NCBI RefSeq assembly: GCF_028401415.2
Contig: NZ_CP171821.2
Span: forward strand, 4,402,001-4,466,000
Direction: 5' to 3'
Source: Glaciecola sp028401415
GTDB taxonomy: Bacteria; Pseudomonadota; Gammaproteobacteria; Enterobacterales; Alteromonadaceae
Length of the DNA stretch: 64,000 bases
The notes beneath the pieces were generated by a model that made no database searches, was not told the DNA's origin, and worked only from the letters and a program-made list of their open reading frames with translations. Below, one piece after another: positions 40,540 to 50,464 of the stretch. The position numbers were made by a program, and so were the translations under genes. Position 1 is the stretch's first letter; every line of letters starts with the position of its first letter.

Positions 40540-40680
40540 ATTGCGTTACCTTATGCATTGGAAGCGCAACTGAAAATGCAGTGTCGCTGTCTATTGAAAC
40601 GCTCACTGATAATTTGTAGATCAAAATTTGAGCATTTTCTTAGGCACCAGCTCGATGATAATCTGGTTATTGATAAGCGT

Positions 40681-41178
40681 TTAGCTCTGCCACCACTTGT
40701 TTCGGCATACCATTAAACCGGCATGCTCAAGATCAGCTTTTAACTGCTGGCGGTCTTCGAGATTCAAAAAATTGCCTATCTCAAGCTTATGCTTGGCCTG
40801 GCTAAGTGATATGCGCGGTAAGTGCCAACCCTCATCGGCTTCGTAGTAATATACGTACAAATCGTGCCGATTAAATTCATCTCGCTTTTCAACTGTCTTT
40901 CTTCCCCACTCAATGACGACTTTCTGAGGATATATCGAAATCACTTGTTTGCTGTGAGTAAACTTGGATACCTTGTACATGAGCAGTGCAAATAGTCCAA
41001 CTTCCAGGCCCGCGAACGGCAATACCACCCATGCCCCGACAAAACTCCAGGCAATGGCAATAATCATTACCACCGCCACCATAACGCAGATGACGATTTT
41101 GGTATGTTGCCATGTTGCTGAACGGTTTGGTGACAAAGTGATCACTGTTTCATCAGATTTGCTATCTGTGACTACCAT
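40681..41178 (-). CDS. DUF2244 membrane protein
   Basis: A 165-aa protein with two close transmembrane segments (about residues 30-75) and a basic C-terminal cytoplasmic domain (VVIEWGRKTVEK...). It fits DUF2244, usually found near cytochrome c oxidase genes; no oxidase is nearby here. ATG 41178 with AAGG nine bases upstream is preferred over TTG 41187. It is divergent from the TauE-type gene. Confidence 0.8.
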   Translation of the reverse strand: MVVTDSKSDETVITLSPNRSATWQHTKIVICVMVAVVMIIAIAWSFVGAWVVLPFAGLEVGLFALLMYKVSKFTHSKQVISIYPQKVVIEWGRKTVEKRDEFNRHDLYVYYYEADEGWHLPRISLSQAKHKLEIGNFLNLEDRQQLKADLEHAGLMVCRNKWWQS

Positions 41179-41252
41179 CGCTTTCAACCTTATGTATAAT
41201 CCGATGGTTTTTCATTGCCATCGACTGCAAGAACGGAATACTGATAACGCGT

Positions 41253-42140
41253 ATGAGCGAATTTTTCAATGCACACAAGTACAAATGCATGCTATTGCTG
41301 GCGTGGCTTGTATTGCTAAGTGTCCAGCCCGAGATGCCGGCGTTATTAGTCGAGTACGTAAGTTTTGTGTTTTTAGGTGTATTGGGCGCTATTTTTGCTA
41401 ATGCGACGGGTGCCGGTGGTGGTGTCGTCTTTGTGCCTGTTTTTAATCAGCTGGCATTGTCAAATGAGACGATTGTCGCGACTAGTTTTGGGATCCAGTG
41501 CTGCGGGATGACTGCAGGAGCAATCACTTGGTATAAACATTATAAGTTGCATCATCAAAACGATGCGCAGTGGTCAATGCTGTCAAAAGGACTCGCCTGT
41601 GCCTTACCCTTTTCTATTGCTGGCATTCTGATTGCGCAGTTTTTACTAGGCCAGTACACCGATGCGGTGCAAAGCTCGCTTCATTTGTATTTTGGCCTAT
41701 TTTCCATCGTTTTAGCATTGTGCATCTATGGTTCAGTTCCGTTAATGAAGCGCACGAAATTCAAAGAAAAATTACTTATCATTGATGCTTTCGCTTTGTC
41801 TGTAATTGGGCTTGCCGGTGGTGTTGTCACTGCTTGGCTATCGGTTGGAGTGGGCGAGTTGGTGGCGGTATATCTCATTTTGCGCGGTTTTAACATTACC
41901 TTTGCTATCGCGCTTGCTGTTATTTTAAGCGCCCTTAGCGTATGGTCAGCCATTGGCTATCACATAGCTGTCTCAGGTGCAGTTTACTGGCAAATTGTGC
42001 TGTTTGCAGGCGCGGGTGCTGTCGTTGGCGGTATGATTGCGAAGCATGTGGTGTTGTTTTTTTCACCCGTTAACCTGAAGATATTTTTTGCATCATGGGT
42101 AATGATTATGGGACTGGCGGGTTTACCTCTTTTTGCATAA
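41253..42140 (+). CDS. TauE/SafE-family sulfite/sulfonate exporter-like permease
   Basis: A 295-aa protein with about eight hydrophobic segments and two internal repeats. FANATGAGGGVVFVPVFN and the later GLAGGVVTAWLSVGVGELVAVYLI match the duplicated motif of the TauE/SafE family. Members move sulfite, sulfoacetate or other organic anions. The cys operon is 31 kb away, so no link is implied. The substrate is unknown. Confidence 0.85.
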   Translation: MSEFFNAHKYKCMLLLAWLVLLSVQPEMPALLVEYVSFVFLGVLGAIFANATGAGGGVVFVPVFNQLALSNETIVATSFGIQCCGMTAGAITWYKHYKLHHQNDAQWSMLSKGLACALPFSIAGILIAQFLLGQYTDAVQSSLHLYFGLFSIVLALCIYGSVPLMKRTKFKEKLLIIDAFALSVIGLAGGVVTAWLSVGVGELVAVYLILRGFNITFAIALAVILSALSVWSAIGYHIAVSGAVYWQIVLFAGAGAVVGGMIAKHVVLFFSPVNLKIFFASWVMIMGLAGLPLFA

Positions 42141-42223
42141 TCAACAGGCTCTAGATTCCCGTCACTTTTACTAGTGCAGGCGTGTTACGAACAAATGACT
42201 TATGAATTGAGGGACATATAAAC

Positions 42224-42448
42224 ATGTTAGTGTCGATTGTGTACGGCTTCGATAGTGCTCAGATTGCCAATCGCTTTTTGAATGACGTGAATTCACACAA
42301 AGCGCTGGGTCATGCTAAAGCTAGGTTGTTCGATACCAACAAAGTGCGCATTCAATATAATATGGTCGCAGGCGATTATGACAGCACATTGTCAGTCTTA
42401 GATGATTTGGCAGATTCATATGGCGGTAAAGAACACAGTAGCAAATGA
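42224..42448 (+). CDS. 74-aa protein of unknown function
   Basis: A small soluble ORF with GAGGGA about 11 bases before ATG 42224. Its composition is protein-like (MLVSIVYGFDSAQIANRFL...), with an alternating beta-alpha start. No membrane segment or known motif was recognised. It is between TauE and the GH13 gene and may be co-transcribed with the latter (42-bp gap). Confidence 0.55.
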   Translation: MLVSIVYGFDSAQIANRFLNDVNSHKALGHAKARLFDTNKVRIQYNMVAGDYDSTLSVLDDLADSYGGKEHSSK

Positions 42449-42490
42449 TGATTAACCCTTCACCAGCGCATTAAAGGCAATACCTGACGC

Positions 42491-43834
42491 ATGAATTCAA
42501 AACACTCTTCTTGTTATCCCATTAGCAGTTACGTACAAATCAAGAGCCCCGCTTGGTCAAAAGATGCCACTATCTATCAAGTCAACACGCGTCAATTTAG
42601 CCCGTCTGGTGACTTTGGAGGAGTAACTAAAGACTTAGCGCGCATTAAGGCGATTGGCAGCGATATTATTTGGCTCATGCCGGTACACGAAATTGGTGAA
42701 AAGAATCGTAAGGGCTCCCTGGGTAGCCCTTACGCGGTAAAAGACTATTACTCAGTTAACCCAGAGTTTGGCTCAGCTGACGACTTAAAGTCCTTGATTA
42801 AACATGCGCACTCACTTGGACTAAAAGTCATTCTAGATTGGGTTCCCAACCACACAGCGTGGGACAACCCATTAGTCGAAAGCCATCCCCATTGGTATGC
42901 GCGAGACTACAAAGGAGATTTTAGACCGTCACCGTGGTGGGATTGGGACGACATTATCGAGTTAGATTATAGCCAGAGCGAGCTTCGTGCATACATGATT
43001 GATGCGCTTTGCTACTGGGTAAAAGAGTTTGATTTAGATGGATTTCGTTGCGATGTTGCAGGCTATGTCCCGAATGATTTTTGGCATCAGGCTCGTCAAG
43101 CCTTATCACAAATTAAAGATGTATTTATGCTTGCTGAGTGGGAAGACAGGGATATGCATGCACAAGGCTTTGATATGACTTATGCCTGGTCATGGAATGA
43201 AGTCATGTTTGGTATTGCTCAGGGCGAGCTAGAGCTTGATAAACTGCGCAAATACTACTCTTGGAATGAACGCGCGTGGCCACGAGAAGCTTATCGCATG
43301 ACATTCGTGAGCAATCATGATGAAAATGCCTGGGAGGGCACGCCAGTCGAAAAGTTTGGTGACATGCTTTGTGCTGCCATTGTGCTATCCGTGCTGGGGG
43401 AAGGAATGCCGCTCATTCACAATGGTCAAGAAGCGGGTGAAAGTAAGCGACTGGCATTTTTTGAACGTGATCCCATCAATTGGCAAGATCATTTCATGCA
43501 TGATTTTTACAAGATGCTACTCGCGCTGAGAAAGCAGCACACCGCGTTGCATAACGGTGAACATGGCGCAAGAATGCATCAAGTGCCCAATTCAAATATG
43601 CAGCAGATTTTTAGTTTTGTTCGTGAAGATGAATACAGTAAATGGTTTTGCGTACTTAACTTTTCTAGACATTCAGTGAAAACTCAGTTCAAAGAGCATT
43701 ACTATGCCGACACTTATGACGGATATTTAAGCTCAAGCAAGCACCAATATATCAGCGAAGATCATTCATTTTCCAATTCAGCTGTATTAGAGTTAGAAGC
43801 CTATGGCTATAGAGTGTTTGTAAAGCACAAATAG
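42491..43834 (+). CDS. cytoplasmic GH13 alpha-amylase-family enzyme
   Basis: A 447-aa (beta/alpha)8-barrel glycosidase without signal peptide. The four GH13 regions are present: DWVPNH (116-121), GFRCDVA (184-190, nucleophile Asp188), LAEWE (214-218, acid Glu216) and NHDEN (275-279, Asp277). A short C-terminal beta domain follows. It acts on alpha-glucosidic bonds, as hydrolase or transglycosylase. It heads a five-gene co-directional cluster with two glycosyltransferases, a GH78-like protein and a small Rossmann protein. Confidence 0.9.
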   Translation: MNSKHSSCYPISSYVQIKSPAWSKDATIYQVNTRQFSPSGDFGGVTKDLARIKAIGSDIIWLMPVHEIGEKNRKGSLGSPYAVKDYYSVNPEFGSADDLKSLIKHAHSLGLKVILDWVPNHTAWDNPLVESHPHWYARDYKGDFRPSPWWDWDDIIELDYSQSELRAYMIDALCYWVKEFDLDGFRCDVAGYVPNDFWHQARQALSQIKDVFMLAEWEDRDMHAQGFDMTYAWSWNEVMFGIAQGELELDKLRKYYSWNERAWPREAYRMTFVSNHDENAWEGTPVEKFGDMLCAAIVLSVLGEGMPLIHNGQEAGESKRLAFFERDPINWQDHFMHDFYKMLLALRKQHTALHNGEHGARMHQVPNSNMQQIFSFVREDEYSKWFCVLNFSRHSVKTQFKEHYYADTYDGYLSSSKHQYISEDHSFSNSAVLELEAYGYRVFVKHK

Positions 43835-43846
43835 AAGGAACAGTAT

Positions 43847-45052
43847 TTGTCAGACCATGCTAACAACGACCTTCGAGTAAAACTCGTTGCGATTGCCAAG
43901 GACGAGGCTGCTTATCTGCCAGAGTGGATATTCCACCACCTTTCGTGTGGCTTTGACAGTATCGATGTTTACATTAATCGCACGACTGATAACAGTGAAG
44001 AAGTCCTCTCGCTCATCAATAAACAATACCCGCAAGTCAAGTTCTATCATGCAGACTGGGTCGACCAGTGTGGCGGCACCGTGTTTAATCGTATGCAGTT
44101 TGTGGTTTATGCAAAAGCCTTTTATGAAGCCTCAATAAGTGGCGACTACACCCACATTGCCTTTTTGGACATTGATGAATTTTGGATGCATCAAGCTCAG
44201 ATTAGCATTCATGATTTTGTATCCGGTTTTTTGAAAGATGATGTTATTTACTTAGAGTGGCTGATCGATCTTCCTGATCCAGCGCCCTTTTCGCCAATTG
44301 GCGAGTATATTCAAGGTAATCTGTCTGTGCTTGGAAAATGTATTTTTCCGCTTAGCGCAAAAGTACATCGCTTTAGGCTTCATACAAGTACCTTTGAAAA
44401 CAAGCAGCGTACGGTTTTAGCAGATAATTCAGAATTTAGAAACGATGAGAATGTTGTGCAAAGTCTTCATCCAAGTCTCAACTCACTAAAGCAAAGCTTT
44501 ATTTTTCATCGAGCTAATCGCAGTACATTTGAGTACGTATCCTTGACCAGAAGAGGTCGACCAAGCTCAAGCTTTGCGTACAAAGAAAACCGGAAAGGTT
44601 TGACGCAACAGTCCGAAAAATATCATCAAATTCGCGTGTTCAAAGATTCACGTCGTCAGAAAGAGTTCAACGAGTTTATAAAAAAGTGCCAATTAGATGC
44701 CGCTTTACAAAATGCAAGAGAGTTTGTTAGAAACCGTTACTCGCAGGCAATTGAAGGCTTAGAGGGGGCGCTTAAACAGAATTACAAGGTAATGAAATCA
44801 ATTTTTGCACATGTAAGCGACCCTCGCGTATTGAATGCGTTTGCACTGCATCGCAAACGTATAAGTGAAATTAATCCAGATGATGCTGATATACACAGAG
44901 ACTTAGCAAAAGATGCCATCCACCATGACGTAGCAGATGCTGTTAGACTGATTGAGCGGGCGCATGAACTTCGACCACATGGCCCTAAAATTATAGAGTT
45001 AAAGGCGCGATATCAAGCAATGTTAAATGCCAGGCAGTCAAAAAATGGCTAA
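43847..45052 (+). CDS. family-2/92-like glycosyltransferase
   Basis: A 401-aa protein with an N-terminal GT-A-like fold. VKLVAIAKDEAAYLPEWIFHH is followed by a DxD-type motif in LDIDEFW (107-113), as in the Glyco_tranf_2_4/GT92 group. The C-terminal third is helical and repeat-like (HRDLAKDAIHHDVADAVRLI). TTG start at 43847 with GAAGGA eight bases before it; no ATG is nearby. The stop overlaps the next gene. No membrane segment. The sugar donor is unknown. Confidence 0.8.
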   Translation: MSDHANNDLRVKLVAIAKDEAAYLPEWIFHHLSCGFDSIDVYINRTTDNSEEVLSLINKQYPQVKFYHADWVDQCGGTVFNRMQFVVYAKAFYEASISGDYTHIAFLDIDEFWMHQAQISIHDFVSGFLKDDVIYLEWLIDLPDPAPFSPIGEYIQGNLSVLGKCIFPLSAKVHRFRLHTSTFENKQRTVLADNSEFRNDENVVQSLHPSLNSLKQSFIFHRANRSTFEYVSLTRRGRPSSSFAYKENRKGLTQQSEKYHQIRVFKDSRRQKEFNEFIKKCQLDAALQNAREFVRNRYSQAIEGLEGALKQNYKVMKSIFAHVSDPRVLNAFALHRKRISEINPDDADIHRDLAKDAIHHDVADAVRLIERAHELRPHGPKIIELKARYQAMLNARQSKNG

Positions 45053-45953
45053 GTATTGCATTGCTTCTCCACATAAAGATGATACCTGGTACGACTATAG
45101 GCTTTATTTGAGTTTAAAGCAGGAGCTTTCTGGACTAGGTCATATACATCAGGCCGGTGCGAAAAACCGGATTTATTTTTTAGGGGCGCCATTGAAATTT
45201 CACTATCCGAAAGTTGGGGAGTTCGACCCAAGCGCAAATAACATTGCACTGATTTATTGTCATTTTCAAAAGATTGAAAACATTTCTCAGTTTGACCACG
45301 TCTTTGTTCCCAGTGAATCAGTTAAAAAAAAGTTCGAACGCAAGGCCTTTTTGGATACCTTGACACTGAAAAAAGAAAAAGCCTTCAAAACCAAACGCCC
45401 TATCGGCATCGTGCGTCCGTTTTCTTCTCTTGAACCTAACGATGACAAACTCTATAAATTGGAATGCGATATTGCGTTTATGGGCGTGCCGCGTCTGCGA
45501 CCCATCGTAGAGTCAGCCGTTAAAATTGTGCAAAAGCACGATTTGAGTTTCAAAATTATTGGCGCTGATTGGCTAGCATATCCCGGTAACCCTGACGCCA
45601 TTAACTATTGCGCGACCGACCGCATTCCATACAGGCATATGCCAGCGTTTGCCAATAGCGCAAAAATTCATCTTGTCGATCATCATGCTTCGATGAAGGA
45701 ATATGGTGCGGTAAGCCATAAATACATTGACCTAATCAAGGGTGGAGCCTTTGTGATCAGTGACGACAATCCTGATGCTAGAGAATACTATAGGGGCGAG
45801 GTATTTGGTAATGATGATGAGTTAGAGGCGCTCATTTTACGATATTTATCTGATCATCAAGCCCGCAGTGCGAAAGTACTTGAACAACAAGCGATTTGTA
45901 AAAATCAGACGAGCGCGGATGCGGCTTATCAGCTAGCAAAAACCTTCATATAA
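45045..45953 (+). CDS. glycosyltransferase-like protein (GT-B, CgeB-like)
   Basis: A protein of about 302 aa. The C-terminal half has a GT-B-type pattern (IGADWLAYPGNP, YRHMPAFANSAKIHLVDHHAS, HKYIDLIKGGAFVISDDNPDAREYY), similar to glycosyltransferases of the Glyco_trans_1_2/CgeB group. ATG 45045 overlaps the previous stop by eight bases; ATG 45027 is an alternative. Its partner in the cluster is the preceding GT. Substrate unknown. Confidence 0.65.
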   Translation: MAKYCIASPHKDDTWYDYRLYLSLKQELSGLGHIHQAGAKNRIYFLGAPLKFHYPKVGEFDPSANNIALIYCHFQKIENISQFDHVFVPSESVKKKFERKAFLDTLTLKKEKAFKTKRPIGIVRPFSSLEPNDDKLYKLECDIAFMGVPRLRPIVESAVKIVQKHDLSFKIIGADWLAYPGNPDAINYCATDRIPYRHMPAFANSAKIHLVDHHASMKEYGAVSHKYIDLIKGGAFVISDDNPDAREYYRGEVFGNDDELEALILRYLSDHQARSAKVLEQQAICKNQTSADAAYQLAKTFI

Positions 45954-45977
45954 AAGGCTTTTTATATTAAACGTTCA

Positions 45978-48122
45978 ATGCGGTTTCTTAAAAAACTTGT
46001 CAATATCGGTGCCTTTAAGTCGTGCCCGCCGCCCAATACTTTAACCGTTGACTTTATCAGAGCGCCTCATGCGATCGAAATTCAATCTACTAGGCCATTA
46101 TTTGCCTGGAACTTGCCAAGGCAAATAACATTTCAAACTGCCTACCAAATAATAGTGGCATCAAACAAAACAAGCCTCAACAAAGACCATGGTGATGTAT
46201 GGAATTCCGGCAAGATAGTATCTGCTGAATCGCAGAATGTCATCCTCAATGATTTGGCCTTGAAAGCTGGTAGTGATTACTACTGGAAAGTCCGTGTTTG
46301 GGGACAATCGACCTATCCATCTCGCTTTTCTGAAATGCAAAGTTTTTCATTAGCGGATGACGCTAGCGAGGGTATAACAGCAAACCAGACTAAGTGTGAA
46401 AAGGTCTATCCTGAGCTGAACGTGCTTGGTAAAGGCCATTATATTTTAGATTACGGTCGTGATGCCTTTGCATCTTTAGATTTCACCTACACGGCAGAGA
46501 CGGCTCACACCTTAATGTTTCACTTGGGTGAGCGGCTAAAAGATGGTGCTGTAGACAGGCAACCACAAGGCAGTATTCGATATCAAAAAATTCCATTTTC
46601 AGTAAAACAAGGGAAGCATTCATATTCATTGCCTATCGACCAACCTGAATCACTAGCATCGCAGGCTGTTAAACTTGAAAATCTGCCAGCGCTTATGCCG
46701 TTTAGATACGTTGAAATTGAACATGCACGGTCTGAAATTCGTCAAAAAGATGCCATTCAAAATGCCTACTTTTATTATTGGGACGATAATCAAAGCGACT
46801 TTACCAGCGACAACGCTGTCTTGAATAGAGTTTGGAAACTGTGTAAATATTCAATTAAAGCCACTAGTTTTTCTGGTCTCTACATTGATGGCGATCGGGA
46901 GCGATTACCCTATGAAGCTGACGCATACATTAATCAGCTTAGCCATTATTCGTGCGATAGAGAATATGCTATTGCTCGCAGAACAATTGAGTATTTGCTG
47001 AATAATCCGACATGGCCAACTGAATGGCAATTACATATGGTCCCTATGGTATATCAAGATTTTATGTATACCGGTGATGCATCACTCATTGATAAATACT
47101 TTTACCAACTTCGACATAAAACGCTTTTTACTTTGCGTGATGCTCGCGGTTTGATTTCTGCTAAGCGTGCAACGCCAGACATTATGCGAAAACTCGGCTT
47201 TAGCGACGAGACCATTCGCTTAAGTGATATTGTGGATTGGCCGCCCGCTAGAAAACGTAATGGAAAATCAATTTTCGGCGAAAGAGATGGGTTTGTTGCG
47301 AAGCCGTTTAAAGCCCATGTAAATGCAATGCACTACCAAAATCTGACCTTAATGGCTGAGTTTGCGAAGCTCCTAGGGAAAGTGCGCGAGCAACAGAAGT
47401 TTGAATACTTAGCGATGATTACAAAAAACACCTTTAATGAGGTCTTCTTAGACCGTGAGAGAGGGATTTACACAGATGGAATAGGCACCAAGCACGCCTC
47501 AATTCATGCAAACATGTTTCCACTCGCCTTCAATTTAGTCCCTAAAAATATGCTGCCAAGCGTAGTGGCGCACATCAAAAATAAAGGTATGGCGTGCAGT
47601 GTCTATGGCGCGCAGTATTTGCTAGATGCGCTCTATAACGCCAATGCTTCAGAACATGCATTGCAACTTCTCTCGAGTAAGGCTGAACGCAGTTGGTATA
47701 ATATGATAAGAGAAGGAGCCACGATAACGATGGAGGCTTGGGCCATGAAGTTTAAACCCAATGCAGATTGGAATCATGCTTGGGGCGCGGCTCCTGCTAA
47801 CATTATTACGCGCAGATTGTGGGGTATTACACCGCTCAAGCCAGGTTTTAAAGTGGCTGCTATTAAGCCCCAGCTTGAGGGCTTAAAAACGAGCCGCATC
47901 ACAGTACCGACGATAAGAGGCCTTATAGAAGCGTCTTATTCAAAGCATAGTGAGCAATCATCTGAATTTTGTATTACCATTCCAAGTAATATGGTGGCGG
48001 AGTTTTCAATTACGCCTACAGACGGATTTTCACTGCGTTATGAGGGAAAGTTTTTTCCTTCATTTATTGATTATTTACAGTTACCCCCAGGTCGACACAA
48101 CATTGAAGTTGGTCGATTTTAA
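45978..48122 (+). CDS. GH78-like alpha-L-rhamnosidase without signal peptide
   Basis: A 714-aa protein. The N-terminal beta domain starts TRPLFAWNLPRQITFQTAYQI, a GH78 pattern. The (alpha/alpha)6-barrel has DGDRERLPYEADAYINQLSHY, matching the GH78 CDRxERxxWxGDA-type motif, and WNHAWGAAPANIITRRLWGI near the end as in rhamnosidases. No secretion signal is seen, so it should be cytoplasmic. It lies 24 bp after a glycosyltransferase and before a small Rossmann protein. Cytoplasmic GH78 in a GT cluster is unusual; it may trim an internal or imported glycan. Confidence 0.8.
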   Translation: MRFLKKLVNIGAFKSCPPPNTLTVDFIRAPHAIEIQSTRPLFAWNLPRQITFQTAYQIIVASNKTSLNKDHGDVWNSGKIVSAESQNVILNDLALKAGSDYYWKVRVWGQSTYPSRFSEMQSFSLADDASEGITANQTKCEKVYPELNVLGKGHYILDYGRDAFASLDFTYTAETAHTLMFHLGERLKDGAVDRQPQGSIRYQKIPFSVKQGKHSYSLPIDQPESLASQAVKLENLPALMPFRYVEIEHARSEIRQKDAIQNAYFYYWDDNQSDFTSDNAVLNRVWKLCKYSIKATSFSGLYIDGDRERLPYEADAYINQLSHYSCDREYAIARRTIEYLLNNPTWPTEWQLHMVPMVYQDFMYTGDASLIDKYFYQLRHKTLFTLRDARGLISAKRATPDIMRKLGFSDETIRLSDIVDWPPARKRNGKSIFGERDGFVAKPFKAHVNAMHYQNLTLMAEFAKLLGKVREQQKFEYLAMITKNTFNEVFLDRERGIYTDGIGTKHASIHANMFPLAFNLVPKNMLPSVVAHIKNKGMACSVYGAQYLLDALYNANASEHALQLLSSKAERSWYNMIREGATITMEAWAMKFKPNADWNHAWGAAPANIITRRLWGITPLKPGFKVAAIKPQLEGLKTSRITVPTIRGLIEASYSKHSEQSSEFCITIPSNMVAEFSITPTDGFSLRYEGKFFPSFIDYLQLPPGRHNIEVGRF

Positions 48123-48141
48123 TTGAATAGAGAGGCATGTC

Positions 48142-48735
48142 TTGTTTAGAAACTTCCAATTAACCCTTACGCCAGAGTGTGGGGAGTTTGTAAAAAAAGA
48201 ATATAAGAAAGCCAAATTAATTGTGGAATATGGCTCAGGTGGCTCTACCTTTTTAGCAGCCGCTTTATCTGGTAAAAAAGTGCTTAGCGTTGAATCGGAT
48301 ATAAAGTGGTTGATGGAACTGATGAGCGCCTATAAAGAGCAAGACTTAAAGGGCGACATTGTGCCTCTGTGGGCAGATATTGGAGAGACCAAAGAGTTTG
48401 GTTATCCTGCTGATGAATCCAAATATAAGGATTGGCCCAACTATGCCAAACTGCCATTTTTGTTTTGTCGCGAACACAAGCTCTCGCCAGATTTAGCGTT
48501 AATAGATGGTCGCTTTCGAGTCGCATGCTTTCTAGCCTGCTGCGCGTACACTAAGACGAATATGAAGATCTTGTTTGATGATTATGCCGTTCGAAAACGA
48601 TATCATGTAGTGGAGCGCATCTGTAAGCCTAGTGCCATTATTGGCGATCGCATGGCAGTGTTTGATATTAAACCTAAAATGGTTAACAGCGACTTTTTAG
48701 CTGATCACTATCACTATTTTTATCGACCGCAATAA
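48142..48735 (+). CDS. small SAM-methyltransferase-like protein
   Basis: A 197-aa protein with a motif I-like VEYGSGGSTFLAA (about residues 28-40) and an acidic end of strand 2 (VLSVESD), as in class I methyltransferases. The later ALIDGRFRVACFLA resembles the methyltransferase-fold subset that acts on sugars. TTG start with AGAGG eight bases upstream. It ends the GH13-GT-GT-GH78 cluster. Activity is inferred from the fold only. Confidence 0.6.
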   Translation: MFRNFQLTLTPECGEFVKKEYKKAKLIVEYGSGGSTFLAAALSGKKVLSVESDIKWLMELMSAYKEQDLKGDIVPLWADIGETKEFGYPADESKYKDWPNYAKLPFLFCREHKLSPDLALIDGRFRVACFLACCAYTKTNMKILFDDYAVRKRYHVVERICKPSAIIGDRMAVFDIKPKMVNSDFLADHYHYFYRPQ

Positions 48736-48775
48736 ACCCTTTTCAGGCCGACTACTTACTTTGAACTAAGATGTA

Positions 48776-50464
48776 TTAAGTTCTCGTCATAAGCTCTGCA
48801 ACAAAGGCGATAACGGCAAGTAAAACGAAGCCAATTACCATTCGATAAGTTAAGGTTGCTGCACTTGCGTCTGTTTCGCGCTCCTTGCTAGGCAAAAAGT
48901 CGCGAATCGATATAAATCGGGATTTTATGAAACTAATGCTCCAATTCGAACTTGCGAACAATGCCTGCCCAAAACTTGGCAATGCCTTGCGATAAAGAAA
49001 CTCAACGTCCAAATTTACTGAACGTAATTCAGGTGGATATAAGCCTTGTTTGTTTAGCCAAACAAAAGCGAGTGCTGAGAAAAACAATAGCTGAAGCTGG
49101 GTGAGTGTATGAGTAATGTCATATGGCTGGTAAGTGCTCTCCCATGGAAGTAAATGGTAAACAATTGCAGGATAGCTGCCAATGGCAATGCACAGCACTG
49201 ACGAAATGCCCATTGCAAACAGCATATTGGTTGGTGCCTCTTTGGGACGCTGCCCTGAGTCGTGCGCGAAGAAGGCGAAGAAAGGAATTTTGATCCCCGC
49301 ATGATGAAACACTCCGGCAGAAGCAAATAAGAGCATTAACCACAAATACTCATGTCCGGCCTCTATCATTGCCGCCATTACCATACTTTTGCTGACAAAG
49401 CCGCTAAACAGCGGGAATGCTGAGATAGATGCAGCGCCTACAATACAAAATATCGTCGTTTTAGGCATAGTTTTGTGTAAGCCACCTAAGTCGGAGCCAT
49501 TGACGTGCCCGATGCGATGCAGTACCGCTCCCATTGTCATAAATAGTAAGCCTTTGAATATCACATCATTAAAGGCATGGGCAACAGCGCCGTTGAGTGC
49601 AAGGGCAGAACCAATGCCGATTCCGCACACCATGAATCCAAGCTGATTGATAAGGCTGTAGGCTAAAACTTTGCGTAAATCGTTCTCAATCACCGCGTAA
49701 AAAATTGGGAAGCAGGTCATTGCCGCGCCAATGTAAACGAGTAAATCTTCTCCTGGGAAGGTTCTCGCTAAAGCATAAATAGCTACCTTCGTAGTGAAGG
49801 CTGATAAGAAAACTGTACCCACGGGGGTTGCTTCTGGATATGCGTCGGTCAGCCACGTATGCAAAAAGGGGAACGCGGCTTTGATACCAAATGCAAACAA
49901 AAAGATATAAGAAGCGGTGGTTTTAAGCTCTATTTTGTCGATGGCAATAGAGCCCGAATCATTGAAGTACATTATTGCCGCAATGAGCAGTGCAACACCG
50001 GACAATATTTGAATGATCAGATAGCGGATGCCTGCATCACGGGCGCGTTGAGTACGCCGCGCAAACACCAAAAAGGCGGAAGTTAAGGCGAGTAGTTCCC
50101 AAAATACGAATAAGGTAATGTAATCACCGGCAAACACGGCTCCGATCGCGCTTCCAGCATAGGCAAGACCTGCCACCAGTTGCAATTTGTCTTTTAGATG
50201 CATGGCGTAGATTAAGCAAATGAAGCATGCAACATGAAATAGATAGGCAAACATTAAGCTGAGCTTATCGACATTTACCAATGAAAGATTCAATAGATGC
50301 AATGGCACTTCATGTGAGGGCGTATTTAAGCCACTTAAGTACAGCAGTACGCCGTTGACCAGCGGGACGAGAATAAGGACATATCTGAGTCGATGAGGCA
50401 GCACCAGCGCAAGCGCAGCTGCAACAAAGAAAGGAATAAATGCGGGGATAGCGTAGCTAAACAT
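48776..50464 (-). CDS. Mrp/Mbh antiporter, third NuoLMN-like subunit
   Basis: A 562-aa polytopic protein with a proton-conducting membrane-transporter domain (NuoL/M/N, MrpD type). SAFTTKVAIYALARTFPGEDLLVYIG and the discontinuous-helix region around HAFNDVIFKGLLFM carry the charged residues expected for proton or cation transfer. The C-terminal extension NLDVEFLYRKALPSF ends in one further membrane helix (about residues 535-560). It is the last gene of the operon; its start overlaps the stop of the 99-aa gene by one base. Exact subunit letter is uncertain. Confidence 0.82.
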   Translation of the reverse strand: MFSYAIPAFIPFFVAAALALVLPHRLRYVLILVPLVNGVLLYLSGLNTPSHEVPLHLLNLSLVNVDKLSLMFAYLFHVACFICLIYAMHLKDKLQLVAGLAYAGSAIGAVFAGDYITLFVFWELLALTSAFLVFARRTQRARDAGIRYLIIQILSGVALLIAAIMYFNDSGSIAIDKIELKTTASYIFLFAFGIKAAFPFLHTWLTDAYPEATPVGTVFLSAFTTKVAIYALARTFPGEDLLVYIGAAMTCFPIFYAVIENDLRKVLAYSLINQLGFMVCGIGIGSALALNGAVAHAFNDVIFKGLLFMTMGAVLHRIGHVNGSDLGGLHKTMPKTTIFCIVGAASISAFPLFSGFVSKSMVMAAMIEAGHEYLWLMLLFASAGVFHHAGIKIPFFAFFAHDSGQRPKEAPTNMLFAMGISSVLCIAIGSYPAIVYHLLPWESTYQPYDITHTLTQLQLLFFSALAFVWLNKQGLYPPELRSVNLDVEFLYRKALPSFGQALFASSNWSISFIKSRFISIRDFLPSKERETDASAATLTYRMVIGFVLLAVIAFVAELMTRT

